A stretch of DNA of 37,288 bases from NCBI GenBank assembly GCA_005223375.1, contig RXOD01003921.1:1-37288 (forward strand). The letters are read 5' to 3'. Shown here in pieces: positions 19,309 to 31,246 of the stretch. How positions within the stretch are numbered: the first letter of the stretch is position 1; each line of letters opens with the position of its first letter. This stretch comes from Amoebophrya sp. AT5.2 (lineage: Eukaryota; Sar; Dinophyceae; Syndiniales; Amoebophryaceae). Under the pieces are notes generated by a model. It saw only the letters and a program-made list of their open reading frames with translations. It ran no database searches and had not been told where the DNA came from. A program made the translations under genes and the position numbers.

Positions 19309-20324
19309 CTGCTTCTTGATTGTGCTCTCCAGGGCTTTGACGACGACGATATTTTTTTTGGGGGATCGCGGTTCCTCCGCGTAGGCGAACTTTTTTTTCG
19401 CTCCTCAGCCTGTCCGCCACCTTTCAAACAAGGCGAAAGACGCGACGAGGCTCCCCGCCCCCTCCACCGACGCGCTGACTGCCAGCGGGAGGTCCGACGT
19501 ACGACCTATTCTTCTGCGGAAGGGAATTTTCCCCACAGAGGCACGATACGGAGACAGCCCTCACGCACGAAGCACTAGGTGGCTCGTTTCAGTACTGGAA
19601 CTTGCCCTTGCGGTAGCACTCCTAGGGCCGCAGTATCAATACAGAGTAAAAACCAGAACACGAACGACGGCGACAACAAGTAGCAAGCTGTGGCAACGGA
19701 AAAGAACAACCAGGACTGACTTCGATAGCGAAGAAAGCAGTACGCACGAGGGGCCGAAATGAGCCCAGGAGAATCCAAAGTAAGACGATCACCCGCAATC
19801 CTCGAAGAAACGAAAACGATTACGTCGACATAAGGATAAAGTAAGTAAGTATAAGAGGGTCAGGGTGCAAAAACGTAAAACTAAAAAAAACGAATAGGAA
19901 CCGCAACCGTAGCCCATGTAAGACATTAAGTGATGCGCAAGGGCAAGGCGCACAGTTACACGCATGACGACCATTGGTCGGTTTTGTCTTGGCTTTCATG
20001 AGCGGCCGATCAACCCATTCTCAGCCATGGACCTGACTGGCGCCTACCACCGAGTATAGCTTTGGTAGCGTAGCCAGGAGTGCTTTCCTCGAGTGGCTAG
20101 ATCGGCATACGAGGCTTGCACCTTGCACTTCCAGGGCTGCCTTCGGTTCATTTCAGAATATTCATTCCCATTCGCTGTTCGACTCATATCCGGATGATCA
20201 TTCGCTGTCCAGCTTACTCGTCGACGCAGCTACAACATACACTGACTCATATCATACTCAATCAGCGTTGGCGCGGGGTACGGCGCGTTTCATCCACCTA
20301 GTCAGTTACTTAGTAAGTTTTTCA
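19309..20324. other. 1 kb spacer, nothing recognised
   Basis: Only short overlapping frames without domain content. An 8-nt match to the start of the dinoflagellate spliced leader at 19907-19914 does not extend further. Confidence 0.55.
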
Positions 20325-23300
20325 TCAAATCAACGGCGTCACTGCCTGCTGCAGCAGTTCGTGCGCCCGCTCACGTGTGACTCCGGGTCCCCGCGGGTCC
20401 GGATTCAGCAGCTCGAAAAGATTCTCGATGTCACTCGCACCTTCCCGCCTTCCCAGCATTGGCCGGAACGCTTGCTTGCAATCTTCAAACGAGACCACGC
20501 CCGGGGGAAAGCTAGCCAGGCTGTGCCGCCAGGCCTGAAGAAAATCATCGTCATGCGCGTAGTTGGCCACCCAGTTTTTCAAGATCACGGTGAGCGCCTT
20601 CCGCCGGTCCCGCGTGCTGAGTTCGTCCTCCCCGTAGTTACCTTCCCTGACATTACGCGACATGTAGTACGACTGCGGAGCCTGGGACGGCGGGGGGTAG
20701 GAGAACTTCTGACTGCTAGCCGCGAGACTCCGCCCACCGGGATACGGAGCACCGTCGCTCTCCGCGTGACTCTGGATTTTGTGTTTGTTCCCCGTTCATC
20801 GCAAAAATGTCAATGTCGATTAATGCTATCTAGCTACAGCACTTCCACTTCTACTTCTCTCGTACATACGTAGTAAGTACGTACCCAGTCGTGCGTTTCC
20901 TGTGTGCAGATATTTCTCTCTGGGAGTAGCCTTCGCCTGTTGCCAAAGATCCTTGCTTCCGACGAGGTTTCCTCCACACTCACGCTGCCTTCACCAACTC
21001 CCTCGCGGTCCGCATCACCCAGAGTGAAGTGTGACCGCAGTAAATCCTGCCTCTTCGGGACTCGTGCGCCCGTCGACGTCGAGTTCCCGCCACCCTCGGT
21101 CATCTCCGCGCTCGGCGCGAATAGGTCCCGCTTCGGCATCCGGGCCTGGCCCGACCAGAAGTCGTCACCAGTGGTCGACGTCGTCCCCAAGTACTGTTCT
21201 TGTTGCTGACGTCCTCGCTGTTGCTGACCTTGTGGATCAAGGTCATTGGCGCCGTATTCCCCCTTTTCTTCGGTGAAGCCGTGTTGGTTCGCAAGCCAAA
21301 ACGGGCGCAAAGCTTGCCCGTCCACATCGCGACCGTACGGCCGATCCGCGCTGCTGACCTCGTGGCCATCGGCTGGCTTCTTCCCGCTGGGCGAGCGGTC
21401 GACGCCGGGACAAAACGCGTGTGCCGTGCGGTCCCAGACGGGCGGCATGGCGGGCTTCCCGTACGGCTGCTCGGGAGCCAGGACAGCATACGACTCGGGG
21501 ACAGCATGACCCTCGCCCGCGTGAGTGGCCATGTCGGAGGAATCGCTCCGTTTGCCGGGGGGCTCGGGCTGGATACTGTTTGATTGCGAGAGTCTTTACA
21601 TGTGTGAGTGGTAGCAAATAGCTCCGAGCCTCGCCACAGCAAATCTGTTCGGTTACAATGTTGCAGAACAAGAAAGATTGATTGATTCTACTCAACATGC
21701 ATCAGCATTTACCTCGGGAACGGAAAGCTTTCCTTCCTCACCGGGTCTCCGAAATGCTGGCGCTCTGGGTGCGAGACCCATCGGTCTCCGTCGTTTCTCC
21801 CGCCCGTTCTTTCTGGAAAATGCACTCTTCCCCGAATTGGGTGCAACTCGTTTTCCACTGTCTCTGCCGGCAGCACGGACGTCGGCGACGGCGCAAAGTG
21901 CTTTCGTGTGCGCGGGTCGCACCGCGACTCGTCCATGGTCACGGAGTGCGCATAATTCTGCTCACCGCCAACACCTTGCCCTTGATTGCTACTGCTGCTA
22001 CTGCTGCTCGGTACGACAGCATCGCCCCCAAAATTTTCCGCCACTCCGCCGCTTCCCAGCCGCATTCTGCTACTTCTTGTCACCACAGTCGGATCGGTGC
22101 TCCCCGTACTGCGCTCCGACCGCGGGAACAAGAGCTGCTCATTCACCTGCCGCGTGCTGTCGCCGAAAACCGGGCTTGTGTCCGCGGCGTGCTCCTCGAA
22201 CAGGTTTCGCGAGAACGCGGGATCAACTATCTTTCCCGTGACCTCCGCCGTCTCAGAGTTCCAACTGTAGCAGGGCCGCTCCACAGAATGCGTCTCCCAC
22301 TTTATTAGAGGGGGGAAAAACCCAACTTTCTAGCCGATTCGCGAAATTACTGCCGCTTTAACGGCCAGATCGCTCGCCGAACCGATACGGACAGCAAGCA
22401 GCTGCGACCTCAAAGCAGCATAGTCTTGGCGCTACCAGTACAAAGCAGCGGGGAAAACCCAGCATCTGCGCCGTAATCATAAAGACCAATCCGAGCCACC
22501 ATCCAGTAAAACTGATGCAATATACTAGCAGCAGCTGCTTCTGTGGTGGCAGAATAATTCTCGGCCAAAATAGCCTGTCGAATCTTCCACCAAGCTGAAT
22601 TTTTCCCCTCCTCAACTTCGTGTGCGTGTCGGTTTTCTCTGTAATGTGGTGTTTGTTTCCGTTCGTCGTCTTTTTTTTCGGTCTTCTCTTCCCTTGTTCC
22701 CTCGGGAATAGTGGATGAAAGCTAAAGCAGCGTGCGCCTCGACTAAGCTACGATAACAGATCAGATCATTTACCGTGGTCCCTCACTTACTAAACTCGAG
22801 AGACAGGTGGAAGCCAGATGTCATCAGACATGTACGGAAGCAGGGCCGGTGCTTCTTTGGGCCGTCATGGAACTTTTCGCCGCGACCAATCCCGGACAGC
22901 GTGCGGATCTGCGCGAATGTTAGCCCGCGCGCGAAATCGTTTTGGCGGAGCTTCTCCTCGACCGCGTGACTGGAGACGCCGTGCTCCTTCAGATCGTCGA
23001 TGAGTTGGTCGGTGGAAAGACCTTGGGTATTGCGGTGCGGTGGCCAGGATTTTTTGGAATTTATGTGGCACAACTACGCCAAGCATCTCCTGGCGGAGGA
23101 CGAAAATTGATTTGAATGATCTTCGAGTGCATAATGACGTCTATAAACGCAACTACGAGTACGATACGTCCCTCTGTCCACAGCTGGTAGCTGCGGCGCA
23201 GCTCCGCGCCGCTAGTCGTCAGAACCGACGACGGCGCCGCGGACATTTCGCTCGGGCTTTTCACCTTGCCGCCGGGTCTCACAGCTCCTGCGGCTACTGC

Positions 23301-24167
23301 CCCAACGCTGGCCAACTTGCTGGCCGTCAGCGGGTTTGTTCCGTGCACAAATTGCCTCGACGACGACGGTGCACCATTTTCGCCTGCCCCTGCTTGCAGC
23401 TTTTGTACAGTCTGGTCAGAGACCGAGTGGTCTTTCTCAGACTCTGAGCCACCGCTGGCCCCAGCGAGAAACTTAATCAGAGGCTCGATGTTGACGAAAT
23501 TGCGGTCCTGAGGAAACATATAGGAGAAACACTCCTTCACGTCCGCCTCCGCGCACCGCATGTCGTGCAGAACGCAGCTGATCGCGGCCGCAGGAACAAC
23601 GCAGCGCCGCTCCTTGTCATACCTGCGTTTGGGTTCATTCAGAATTCCAAAATGCGTTCGATCTTAGTCGGCATCAGCAGAAAGCGAATCGCAGAGGAAC
23701 GATCTCGCTACGATTGACTCTGTCAGACAACTTACCCAGAGGATATCACAGTAGCACTACCTCCGCAGCTTCTCGAGAAAGGATTTGTGTTTCTCCAGCT
23801 TTTCTCCCTGCGCATCGAACCGCCCCGTCCCTGTCGCGGGCGGGTACCTCCCTTCGTTTTCTCGCAATGGCCCTTCCTGGGAGGTATCTCTCCTCGCGGT
23901 TCCCGCAGCCGGCACCGCGCCGATTTGTTGCAGTGCCGTCCCGATCTGTGCAAGCAGCGCGTCCCACTGCACCCCCGCGCGGGGCTCGCCAAATTGCGTC
24001 ACCAACGCCACATCCTGCACGGTAAACCCTGCCTCGAGAAAGGCCCCCTTCAAATCAGGATAACCGACACGATTCCGGTGCTGCGGAAAGGCGCGGAGTC
24101 GCTGAAACTTCTCGTGCAGAGATTTGCTGCCGTACCGATGGAGCCAGTCCTGCACGGCGGAATCCAT
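20325..24167 (-). CDS. 953-residue protein with degenerate EF-hand-like helical pairs, six exons
   Basis: Exons: 24167-23761, 23622-23168, 23021-22791, 22325-21713, 21593-20885, 20771-20325. All introns are GT-AG with matching phases (2862 nt). The start ATG at 24167 opens MDSAVQDWLHRYGS. Helix-loop-helix segments resemble EF-hand pairs without intact calcium loops: YPDLKGAFLEAGFTVQDV in exon 1, ADVKECFSYMFPQDRNFVNIEPLIKFL in exon 2, GRLSTDQLIDDLKEHGVSS across the exon 2/3 join, and FLQAWRHSLASFPPGVVSFEDCKQAF in exon 6. The centre (exons 4-5) is long, hydrophilic and probably disordered, with a Ser run. The layout recalls EFCAB6/calcyphosine-type flagellar or cytoskeletal proteins, but that is inference. 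The exon 3/4 border is the weakest: the acceptor at 22325 gives a canonical intron of 465 nt, and an alternative join (22786 to 22299) also keeps frame with a non-GT donor. Confidence 0.65.
22326..22790 (-). other. Long intron (465 nt) of the EF-hand-like gene
   Basis: The longest intron modelled here, with donor GTAAGT and acceptor GAAAG. A stop-interrupted frame at 22358-22615 is not supported as an exon. No repeat was recognised. Confidence 0.45.
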
Positions 24168-24846
24168 GTCGAAGAGTCAACTTTTTTCAAAGTAAATCAA
24201 AAAAGAACTGATATCTGGGGACGGCGTGGCCGCACTTATTTCTCTTTGTAGAAGGAAGTACAACTTGAACTTAGTGAAGAAGCTACTCCGCGGCGTGTCG
24301 ATATATCACAACAATAGTTTTGGCTCTCTTTCAATTCAGGGGACGAGCCTATACGAAAACACTAACCTATATAAATAATTTGAACGAAAAAACTGTAACC
24401 AAAGAAAAAGATGCAGGTTTGGTCGTCTTGGCACGTTAGGCGCGACCTGATGCAAGAAAACGGCGTGCTCCTCTCTCTCGGTTCTCCACAACAAGTAGTG
24501 CCGAGGGCGTAAGAAGACCTATTCAGCAGGCATGTCGCGGCCTTCGCGCGCCTGCGTCGCAGACTCGACTTTCGACCTGGTCTGACTTCTTGCGTTTTGT
24601 TTTCGTAAACGAAGAGTGATCGTCCTCTCGTCGAGACCCCGTTGGTATAGAAATACTCGGTAGCGCCGGGGAGTTTGTTCATGAAGTTTTAGTGCCGTGC
24701 CTGTCGCTAACTTTTTCGGAAGAGCGATAAAGGACGGAAAAATGCCTTCCGAAATCGCGAGTCCCTTTAGGCGCTAGAAGACTGGAAAAAGCCGCTACGT
24801 ACTGTATACTTACTTGTGTCGCTAGTGTCCATGTCGCTCAATCTCG
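24168..24846. other. Spacer between symplekin and the EF-hand-like gene
   Basis: No gene is supported. A 106-codon minus-strand frame at 24682-24362 has no domain and an improbable composition. Confidence 0.5.
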
Positions 24847-27800
24847 TCACTGCAACATCTGTCGGACGTGGTGTGGGATGAGGTGCAGCGCCTGCGTGCT
24901 GCAGTAATCCTTCAAGTGATCTTTCCACTCCGGAAACTGTGCGATCAAGTCCTCGAGCTCGCGAAGCGGCAATAGCGACAGCACCTTGGCCGCCACGCGC
25001 TTGTCCGCCTGAATCCGATTGTTATTTTTGGTTTTTCGGAAGTGGAACATATGACGTTGGAACAAACAAAATAGCCGAAGAAAAGACCAAAAACAAAACT
25101 GCGGCCGAGAAAATGAAAATCGCTCTGTCTTCAGAGGCAAACGTCAATGAACAAAAAAAACCGTTTTTTCGAAGCTGATTTTCAGCGAATATTTCAGGCC
25201 TTCGAACAGCCGCTTGTGCTCGTCGTGGAAGAGCACATTTTTCTTCACTATGTGCGGCAGAATCTCCCCGGTGATGAAGTCGTTGAAGAAGTCCGAGTGT
25301 CGCTGCAGCTGGATCAGCGTGCGGAAGATGAGCGTCGGCAACCCCACCGCGTCCGCCTCCTCCTCCGCGAGCGACTGTAACGCGAACACGTACCGACTGG
25401 AATCGATCTCGGTGTCAAGCAGCTCGAACAACGCATTAAGAGCAGCGATTGAGCGCGAAGTTTGGACAATGTCACCCTCAGTAGTGTTGAAGTGGTGGAT
25501 TTCGGAAATCAGCTCGGGGATGCCGATCGCGTCCTCGCCAGTTAAGGCGCTGTGGTTGCTGGTGCGAACCAGATGCCGGATGACAAATTTCACCTGTCAC
25601 CGATGTTGAGGCGGGGGTCAAGAATAGATTGATGACCAGGCAGTACTTCTGAGTGACGTAGACGCTGCATACGAATCCCTCTTGATGTTCATCATGTTTC
25701 AATGAAACATAGAAATATTTTCAAGCACCTCTTCGGTTTGCACAGCCTGCGAGTTGAGTATCTCAGCGAGGTACTTGAGGCAGTCGGTCCGCGGCACCAG
25801 GCTGATGATAGGTATGAGTAGCTTTTGGTTTCCGAGCGCCTCATACCTTTTGAGAACGATGTCGCGGAACTCTGTTGGGAGGTTGGGCTGCAGCGCCTTC
25901 TTCTCGTCGTCGGTCTTAGCGTTTTCATACGCGTCAAGCTTCTCATTCAGCAAAATTATGAGCATTTTCGCCACCAAATCCAGACTCGCGGCTCGGTTCA
26001 CGCCCTCGATTACCTGACAGGAGCGGGAGAAGAAGGTATGGTTAAGGTTATGGACTAAAAAATAAAAATCAGTCGAATGTCGCGCAAACCAAAATGATAC
26101 CCCACTCCAATTATAGATTCCAAAAATCTACCTGCAACAGTTCGCTCCCTTGTTCGCTTCGCGGCTCGATATGCTTGATCGCTTCTGAAATGTGCTCCAG
26201 AAGCGTGCTCTTCACGTGCTCCAAGCTTGTGTTCGTCTCCGCGATTGCGAACACTTCCAGCAACATCGAAAAAAGCTGCGGCTTCTTGATCGTCATTGCC
26301 AGGAAAAGCCAGTGTCGCTGCGCCTCCGACACCACGTTCGCGTGGTTCAGGATTTCTTCGTAGATTTGCTGCACGTAAGCTGCTGGTTTCAATTGGTGCT
26401 CGAACCGCTGGTAGCCCACCATCGACCGCAGCATCAGGGCAGACATGTCCTCCAGGTCCTTGGCCTTCAGCGCTTCCATTGAGATCGCAGACGACCCACC
26501 AGCTCCCCCCGCCCGCCCCATACGCCCCGTACTCGACGCGGCACCGGCAGCTCCTCCTACTACTACTGGCGTGTACACTTTGCCGGCCAGGAATCGGGTC
26601 GCCGTCTGACACGTGCTTTCATCGGTGATCGGCTGGTCCCCCGCGTGCGTGTATGCCATTTTGAAGAGGAGCCGCATGGCCTGCGCGCGGCACTGCGGAA
26701 ACTTCTCCGCCACGTAGAAGCAAGTGATCAGCGCCTGCCGCCGCGTGCCCTCGTGGTGGCACTGGTTCTCCAGCTTTCCGAACAACGAGTCCGGCAGGTA
26801 CGGCAGCAGTCCGAAAAACTCCCGCAACTCCTTCTTCGCCACGCCGCCGAACTGCTTTGTGTACACCCGGAGAAACAGCTCGAACAGCCGCGCGTAACTG
26901 AACTCCGCGTCGCTCTGCGTCTCCAGAGCCATCTTCAGCGTTGTGGTCGGTTTCAGTCGTTGAATCGTGCTGGCGTACTTTGCGAAGAACAAAGGCAAGA
27001 TGTCCTGCTGCCAAGTGTCGGAAGAAGCGGCCGCCGCGTCCGCAGCCTGTGCAGCCGTCGTGGAGGACGAAGCAGTAGCTCCCGCCTGCGACAGCCCAGT
27101 CTTGGCGATCAGCGCCTTCCCGATCGCCTTCCCATAGAAGACCTCCTCAAGCAGCGGGTCTTCGACGAAGGAAGCTAAATGGGAGATCACCCTGTTGTTG
27201 ACGCCGTCGAACCTTTTCAGCGAAGACTCCGCCACGCACGCCGCCTGGAGACTTGTCTGCATGCGCGACTTGGCCTGCAGCACCTCCTGGAAAACCATCT
27301 GCTGCAGTTCCTGGATCTCCTGGCTGGCCTTGGTGCCTTCGAACTGGGTCACCTGGTGTACAAGTTGACAACTATGGAGCGTCAGTGCCACCCTCGGCAT
27401 GGATCGACAATTAGGGTGGTCATAATCTCGTGCATCAATTTCTATTAGGCTGGTCACGATGTGGTGTGCGTACTACTGAATGACGTAGAAGACCAACAAA
27501 GAAGATAAACCCGTCAGCAGCAAGTGCAAGGAAATACTTACATACCGCGGTATCAAGGTATTGTTCCTTCGTTGAGTCTTTTATCTTCTGTCTTTTTCTA
27601 GCTCTGGGGTCCACTACTTCGCCGCGGTCGTTGTCGAGAAAGCTCTCTGCGTCAACGACTCGATTTATCCCTGTCGTCGCCGCAATGCCTCCTGCAGCCT
27701 TCCTGTCCGTCGTTCCGCCCTGCCCTCCGCCCCCCGCGGCTGCTGCAGCGCTCGCGAGGTCCCGCGTCGCTCTTAAACTTTGTTCGAACATCTTCGCGCC

Positions 27801-29709
27801 GTCCAGCTGCTTCTCAAGACCGTTGATACAGATTCGCGCCGCGTCCTTCGGATTTAGCCGGAGCGTCATCAGCGTGTACGGCTCCACGAACTTGGTCTGG
27901 TCGTTCTCAACGAGTTCCGCTGCGGAAACCACCTGCTCCGTCCCGAGCAGCGTGTCACCGTCGAAAGGCAAATCCAGGGTTTCGCGCACGAGCGCGTACC
28001 TCTGCTTGTCCTCCTGGCGCGCACGAAGCTGATCCTGGCGAGCCACCGCAATTATGTTCTCCATCGGCAGAGCTGATTGATTATGTTGATGTTCAAATGT
28101 GATGTATTAAGAGGCTCGAGCTCGACTTCCATTTCCATAAGTCAGTGTCGTTGCAGTCCGGGGCTGCTCAAATTCGCCGGAAGTGTGTTCGTGTGTTTTT
28201 ATTCTACTTATTTAGTGCGCGCGTGTGATGTTGGTGACGCTCTAGCCTGGCGCCCGCTTTGGGGCGCCTTTCTTTGGGGCGCCCGGCAGCGAACAGCGGC
28301 GCACTTGGGCAGGCGTACAACTTCCATTTCCACATAATAAATACACGCTGACCAACATCGCAAACCAAAAAACCAAAATCAAAGCACTACCGGCACTCGT
28401 CGGATCGATGCGCTTCAAAACGTGCACGCACTTGGCGTGGTAGTCCCCATCCAGGGGTGTGGCCAAAAACACGCGCGTATGAAACGAGAGGAGCGTATCC
28501 AGCCATGGGTCCTGGCCCACGAGACGCTCGAACACATCAAGGATCTTCGGCAGGAGCTGTGGTCGGTACCGCCCCACGATCGAGAGGGCCTCCAAGAGCG
28601 ATATGATGTGGTCCGCGCAATTGTCCGGAAGCGTCAGGCAGCTGTCCAGTAACGTTATCAGGCCCTGCAGCCGCGAGTGCGCCTTGTCCGTGAGCGTGGT
28701 TGGGGGAAGGAATTCGTTCGGTGGGACGTCCTCGATACTAGCGACGCCGCGCTGCTCTGCAGAAACGGTAGGACGCACGAAGACCGCACTGTTTTCAGTT
28801 TCATCAATGACGTGTAACAATAATTTTCTACCATCGTGGCGACGCATTCGCGCCCATGTCGCATGAATATGTGACGAGCACACCTGCAGCGTCGAGCGGA
28901 AACCTCTAGCGGCAGTCACGAGAGAATATTGGAAAGCGAAAGCATCAAGAAAGGTGTTCTTGTAAAAACCTGCTCGTGGTGATTATGATTTGGTGTGCGA
29001 CGAAGAGGCAAGCTTGGTGGAAGGGGGTGTTCTGGATTCGGGTCGCGGAATCCGCCATATTCTCCACAGAATACTCGAGGATCATCCATATGCGGTCCTG
29101 CAGCTGCCCCAACGCCTGGCAGGCCGCCTCCACGTTGCTGCTCTGGGCCGTACTTGCTTTTGCTGTTTTTTTTTTTTTGTGCGGCAGCGGTGAGGCGGAA
29201 AACTATATACCCGAGCTGAAGACTGTTTCGATGAAGGACGACCACAAGGACGTTCATTTTTCATGATTTCGGACGGAACTGACTAAAGAGCCCAAACCAA
29301 ATCTAAGACGGAAACTCGCAAAACCGAAACAACCGCTACCGATAAGCAGGAGCGCCCTCGATTGCAGAGACCTTGCCGACTGGATCACGATTTGCCTGGT
29401 CACGCTGTCCGGGTCCTCCAACAAGGAAATACACGCGGGCACGCACCGCAGCGCCATCTTGGACTTTCGCAAAGCCACCTGCTCCAGAAAGTACGCCAGG
29501 TACCGCCTCAGTGGTGGCGGTCGAGAATCGTAGTGCCGCAGCTGCAAAAAATTCTGCAGGACGGATTCGATGCAGCGGTAACTGGGATCGTCCACAAGGA
29601 CGAACTTTTCGATTTTGAGGAGCAAGTTGAGCTTCTCGCGCGTCTCGGTGCATTCGTCCAGCGCCCGAAACGCCTGCTCCGCCTTGCGGAGCGCCTCGAT
29701 GGTCGCCAT
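24847..29709 (-). CDS. SYMPK: Symplekin/Pta1, scaffold of the mRNA 3'-end processing complex, eight exons
   Basis: Exons: 29709-29372, 29152-28970, 28905-28391, 28072-27542, 27426-26132, 26013-25729, 25593-25162, 25008-24847. All are GT-AG with exact phase closure at 3741 nt (1246 aa), against 1274 in human symplekin. The N-terminus is HEAT-like (KLNLLLKIEKFVLVDDPSY, QIVIQSARS then TWARMRRHDGRKLLLHVIDE). ISLLEALSIVGRYRPQLLPKILDVFERL is the conserved block that precedes the central linker. Exon 5 carries the long helical region, and exons 6-8 the symplekin C-terminal domain (LKYLAEIL, LPTLIFRTLIQLQRHSDFF, LLPLRELEDLIAQFPEWKDHLKDYC). Symplekin links CPSF and CstF for cleavage and polyadenylation and binds the Ssu72 phosphatase through its N-terminal HEAT domain. 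An Ala/Ser-rich stretch and a Gly/Ala-rich loop interrupt exon 5. The exon 4/5 join is chosen by phase and is moderately certain. Confidence 0.85.
28073..28390 (-). other. Symplekin intron 3 with GC-rich direct and inverted repeat
   Basis: A 318-nt intron. TTTGGGGCGCC occurs at 28258-28268 and 28273-28283, and CGCCC at 28251-28255 can pair with the G-rich runs, so a stable local hairpin is likely. No exon is seen within it. Confidence 0.6.
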
Positions 29710-30123
29710 CCGCTGCTAAAATTTTCAGCCTCGCCGCGTCAGTGCCGCGGCACCTTGTGTCGCCTGTTCAATGTGCGCACGTGTTGTAGAGCGAGCCCGA
29801 GCGCAAGCGCTCTCCTTTTTCCTGCTCCAGCTATTGTAACTCACCACCGGGTGGCGGCCGAGGGTCGCGGCGTATCCCGGGCATTAGCGCGTGGTCATAA
29901 GTAAAAATTTCGCGGTCGCACCAGCAAAGCGTAGGTATGTGGTACCGTAAAAATGAAGTGAAAACTCATAAAAAGCGAAAATCTTTCCAATTTTATATAA
30001 GTAAACGCTTGCCGGATGAATAAATGTTGTACACTCTTAAACGCAAAGTAGGAATGGGGACTGAAGATGGCGCATCTGCAACCTGTCGGCAAGTTCACTC
30101 TAGATAAAGGCAGCCCTGCAAAA

Positions 30124-30372
30124 ATGAAAAAGTCTGCATTTCTATGGATGGCAAGTACAGCGATGGCGATCCATGTGATTCGAGAGTACGAGGAAGACAC
30201 TTTACGTTTACCCGAGCACTCCTTCGTAGGCAATCAGTGTTGCCGGCCGGGTGAAGGCCACGAGAGACGCAAGATCGAGCGCAAGAGATGCTGTGTGAAC
30301 GTCGTGCACGTGGAGCAGATCTGCATGGATCAGGACATAAAACGATTGAAGAAACAAAATCACACTTCATGA
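30124..30372 (+). CDS. Possible small secreted Cys-containing protein (weak)
   Basis: An 82-codon frame within a longer one that starts at 30067. The product starts MKKSAFLWMASTAMA, a good signal-peptide shape (Lys, hydrophobic core, small residues), followed by a charged domain with NQCC, KRCC and QIC. It is the only plus-strand frame in the window with such organisation. It has no recognisable family, lies between two minus-strand genes, and could be chance. The opposite strand is also open here. Confidence 0.2.
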   Translation: MKKSAFLWMASTAMAIHVIREYEEDTLRLPEHSFVGNQCCRPGEGHERRKIERKRCCVNVVHVEQICMDQDIKRLKKQNHTS

Positions 30373-30691
30373 ACGTATGCACGCAGAAGTGATGGAATTC
30401 TCCAATTTCATCTCGCAGATCACCGGCTCTTGCATACGCTAATATCTGGCACGAGCTTGTTTTTGGAACGGTAATGATCTGCCTCATCGTGGCGCACCTC
30501 CACGAAACCCGCTGCCCGCCGGCGGGGCTCCCAGCGAACAACACAACAAATCACCCGCCTTCGCCTGCGTTCAGCCATTTACTTCAGACCACCGCCTCGG
30601 CCTCGGCCTAACACTTCACCCCATCAAGCTGTCTTAGACCTGCCGGAACCGCCAGCTGCAGCGCACGGCTCTCTCTATCGCATCAGAGTTA

Positions 30692-30862
30692 TGCGGACGA
30701 TTAAGCTCGTTGTGCGGATTCTTACAGTGGTTCTGCGAGTTGCGATCGTTGTGCGGGCTACGCTGAGAGAAGCAGAGTTGAGATCGTCTGATAACATCCC
30801 ATCGGCCAACGTCTGCTGGAGGGTGGGATTCACAAAATTGATAAGATTTTGGGCCAACGTCG
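30692..30862 (+). repeat. Dispersed repeat R, copy 1
   Basis: It matches copy 2 at 35606-35766 in the same orientation, with three long exact blocks of 23, about 23 and 33 nt (the last at 30791-30823) separated by short indels. The left half is itself made of imperfect units of about 21 nt built on CGTTGTGCGG. Confidence 0.88.
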
Positions 30863-30909
30863 TAACTTAAGAATTGGGGTAACTTGAGAATTGGGGAAAC
30901 TACTGCCGC

Positions 30910-30928
30910 TATGTATCGATGACAAAAC
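30910..30928 (-). repeat. Short element r, inverted copy
   Basis: TATGTATCGATGACAAAAC is the reverse complement, with one mismatch, of the core of the two copies near 35475-35550. It lies just inside repeat R copy 1, facing the fusion gene. Confidence 0.65.
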
Positions 30929-31246
30929 ATTCACATTGTAGATATGGTGACGAGGCAATGTTGGTCCTCCGCTTCGGATAGCAGACGAACGTAGTTGCTG
31001 GATCCTTTGCCAATATATAGACACAAATAAACGTTGTAGATGTATACTTAGTGAGAACGCTTTTTTTTTGCAGGGTGATGTGAGAACACGATAAACAAAA
31101 TGTAAATTTGATGACGAAAAAAATAAGCACGAGAGCATGAAAAAGGCATCAGACAATGAATGGTGTGACTTGGCGCGAACAGTCACCCAAAAAAGACAAA
31201 ATTGAGATATGAGTTGAAAGAAGTGGCCGTAGCTCTCGATCTCCTT

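Larger units (their letters stand above)
29710..31246. other. 1.5 kb spacer holding one copy of the dispersed repeat
   Basis: It contains the dispersed repeat at 30692-30862, an inverted copy of a short element at 30910-30928, and a possible small plus-strand secreted-protein frame at 30124-30372. No other gene is supported. Confidence 0.55.

Noticed and set aside
19907..19914. Match to the start of the dinoflagellate spliced leader (CCGTAGCC)
   Set aside because: Only eight nucleotides agree. The conserved remainder of the leader and an adjacent donor are absent.
22358..22615. Hydrophobic minus-strand frame in the long intron of the EF-hand-like gene
   Set aside because: No phase-compatible splice sites connect it to exons 3 and 4, whose direct join is already in frame.
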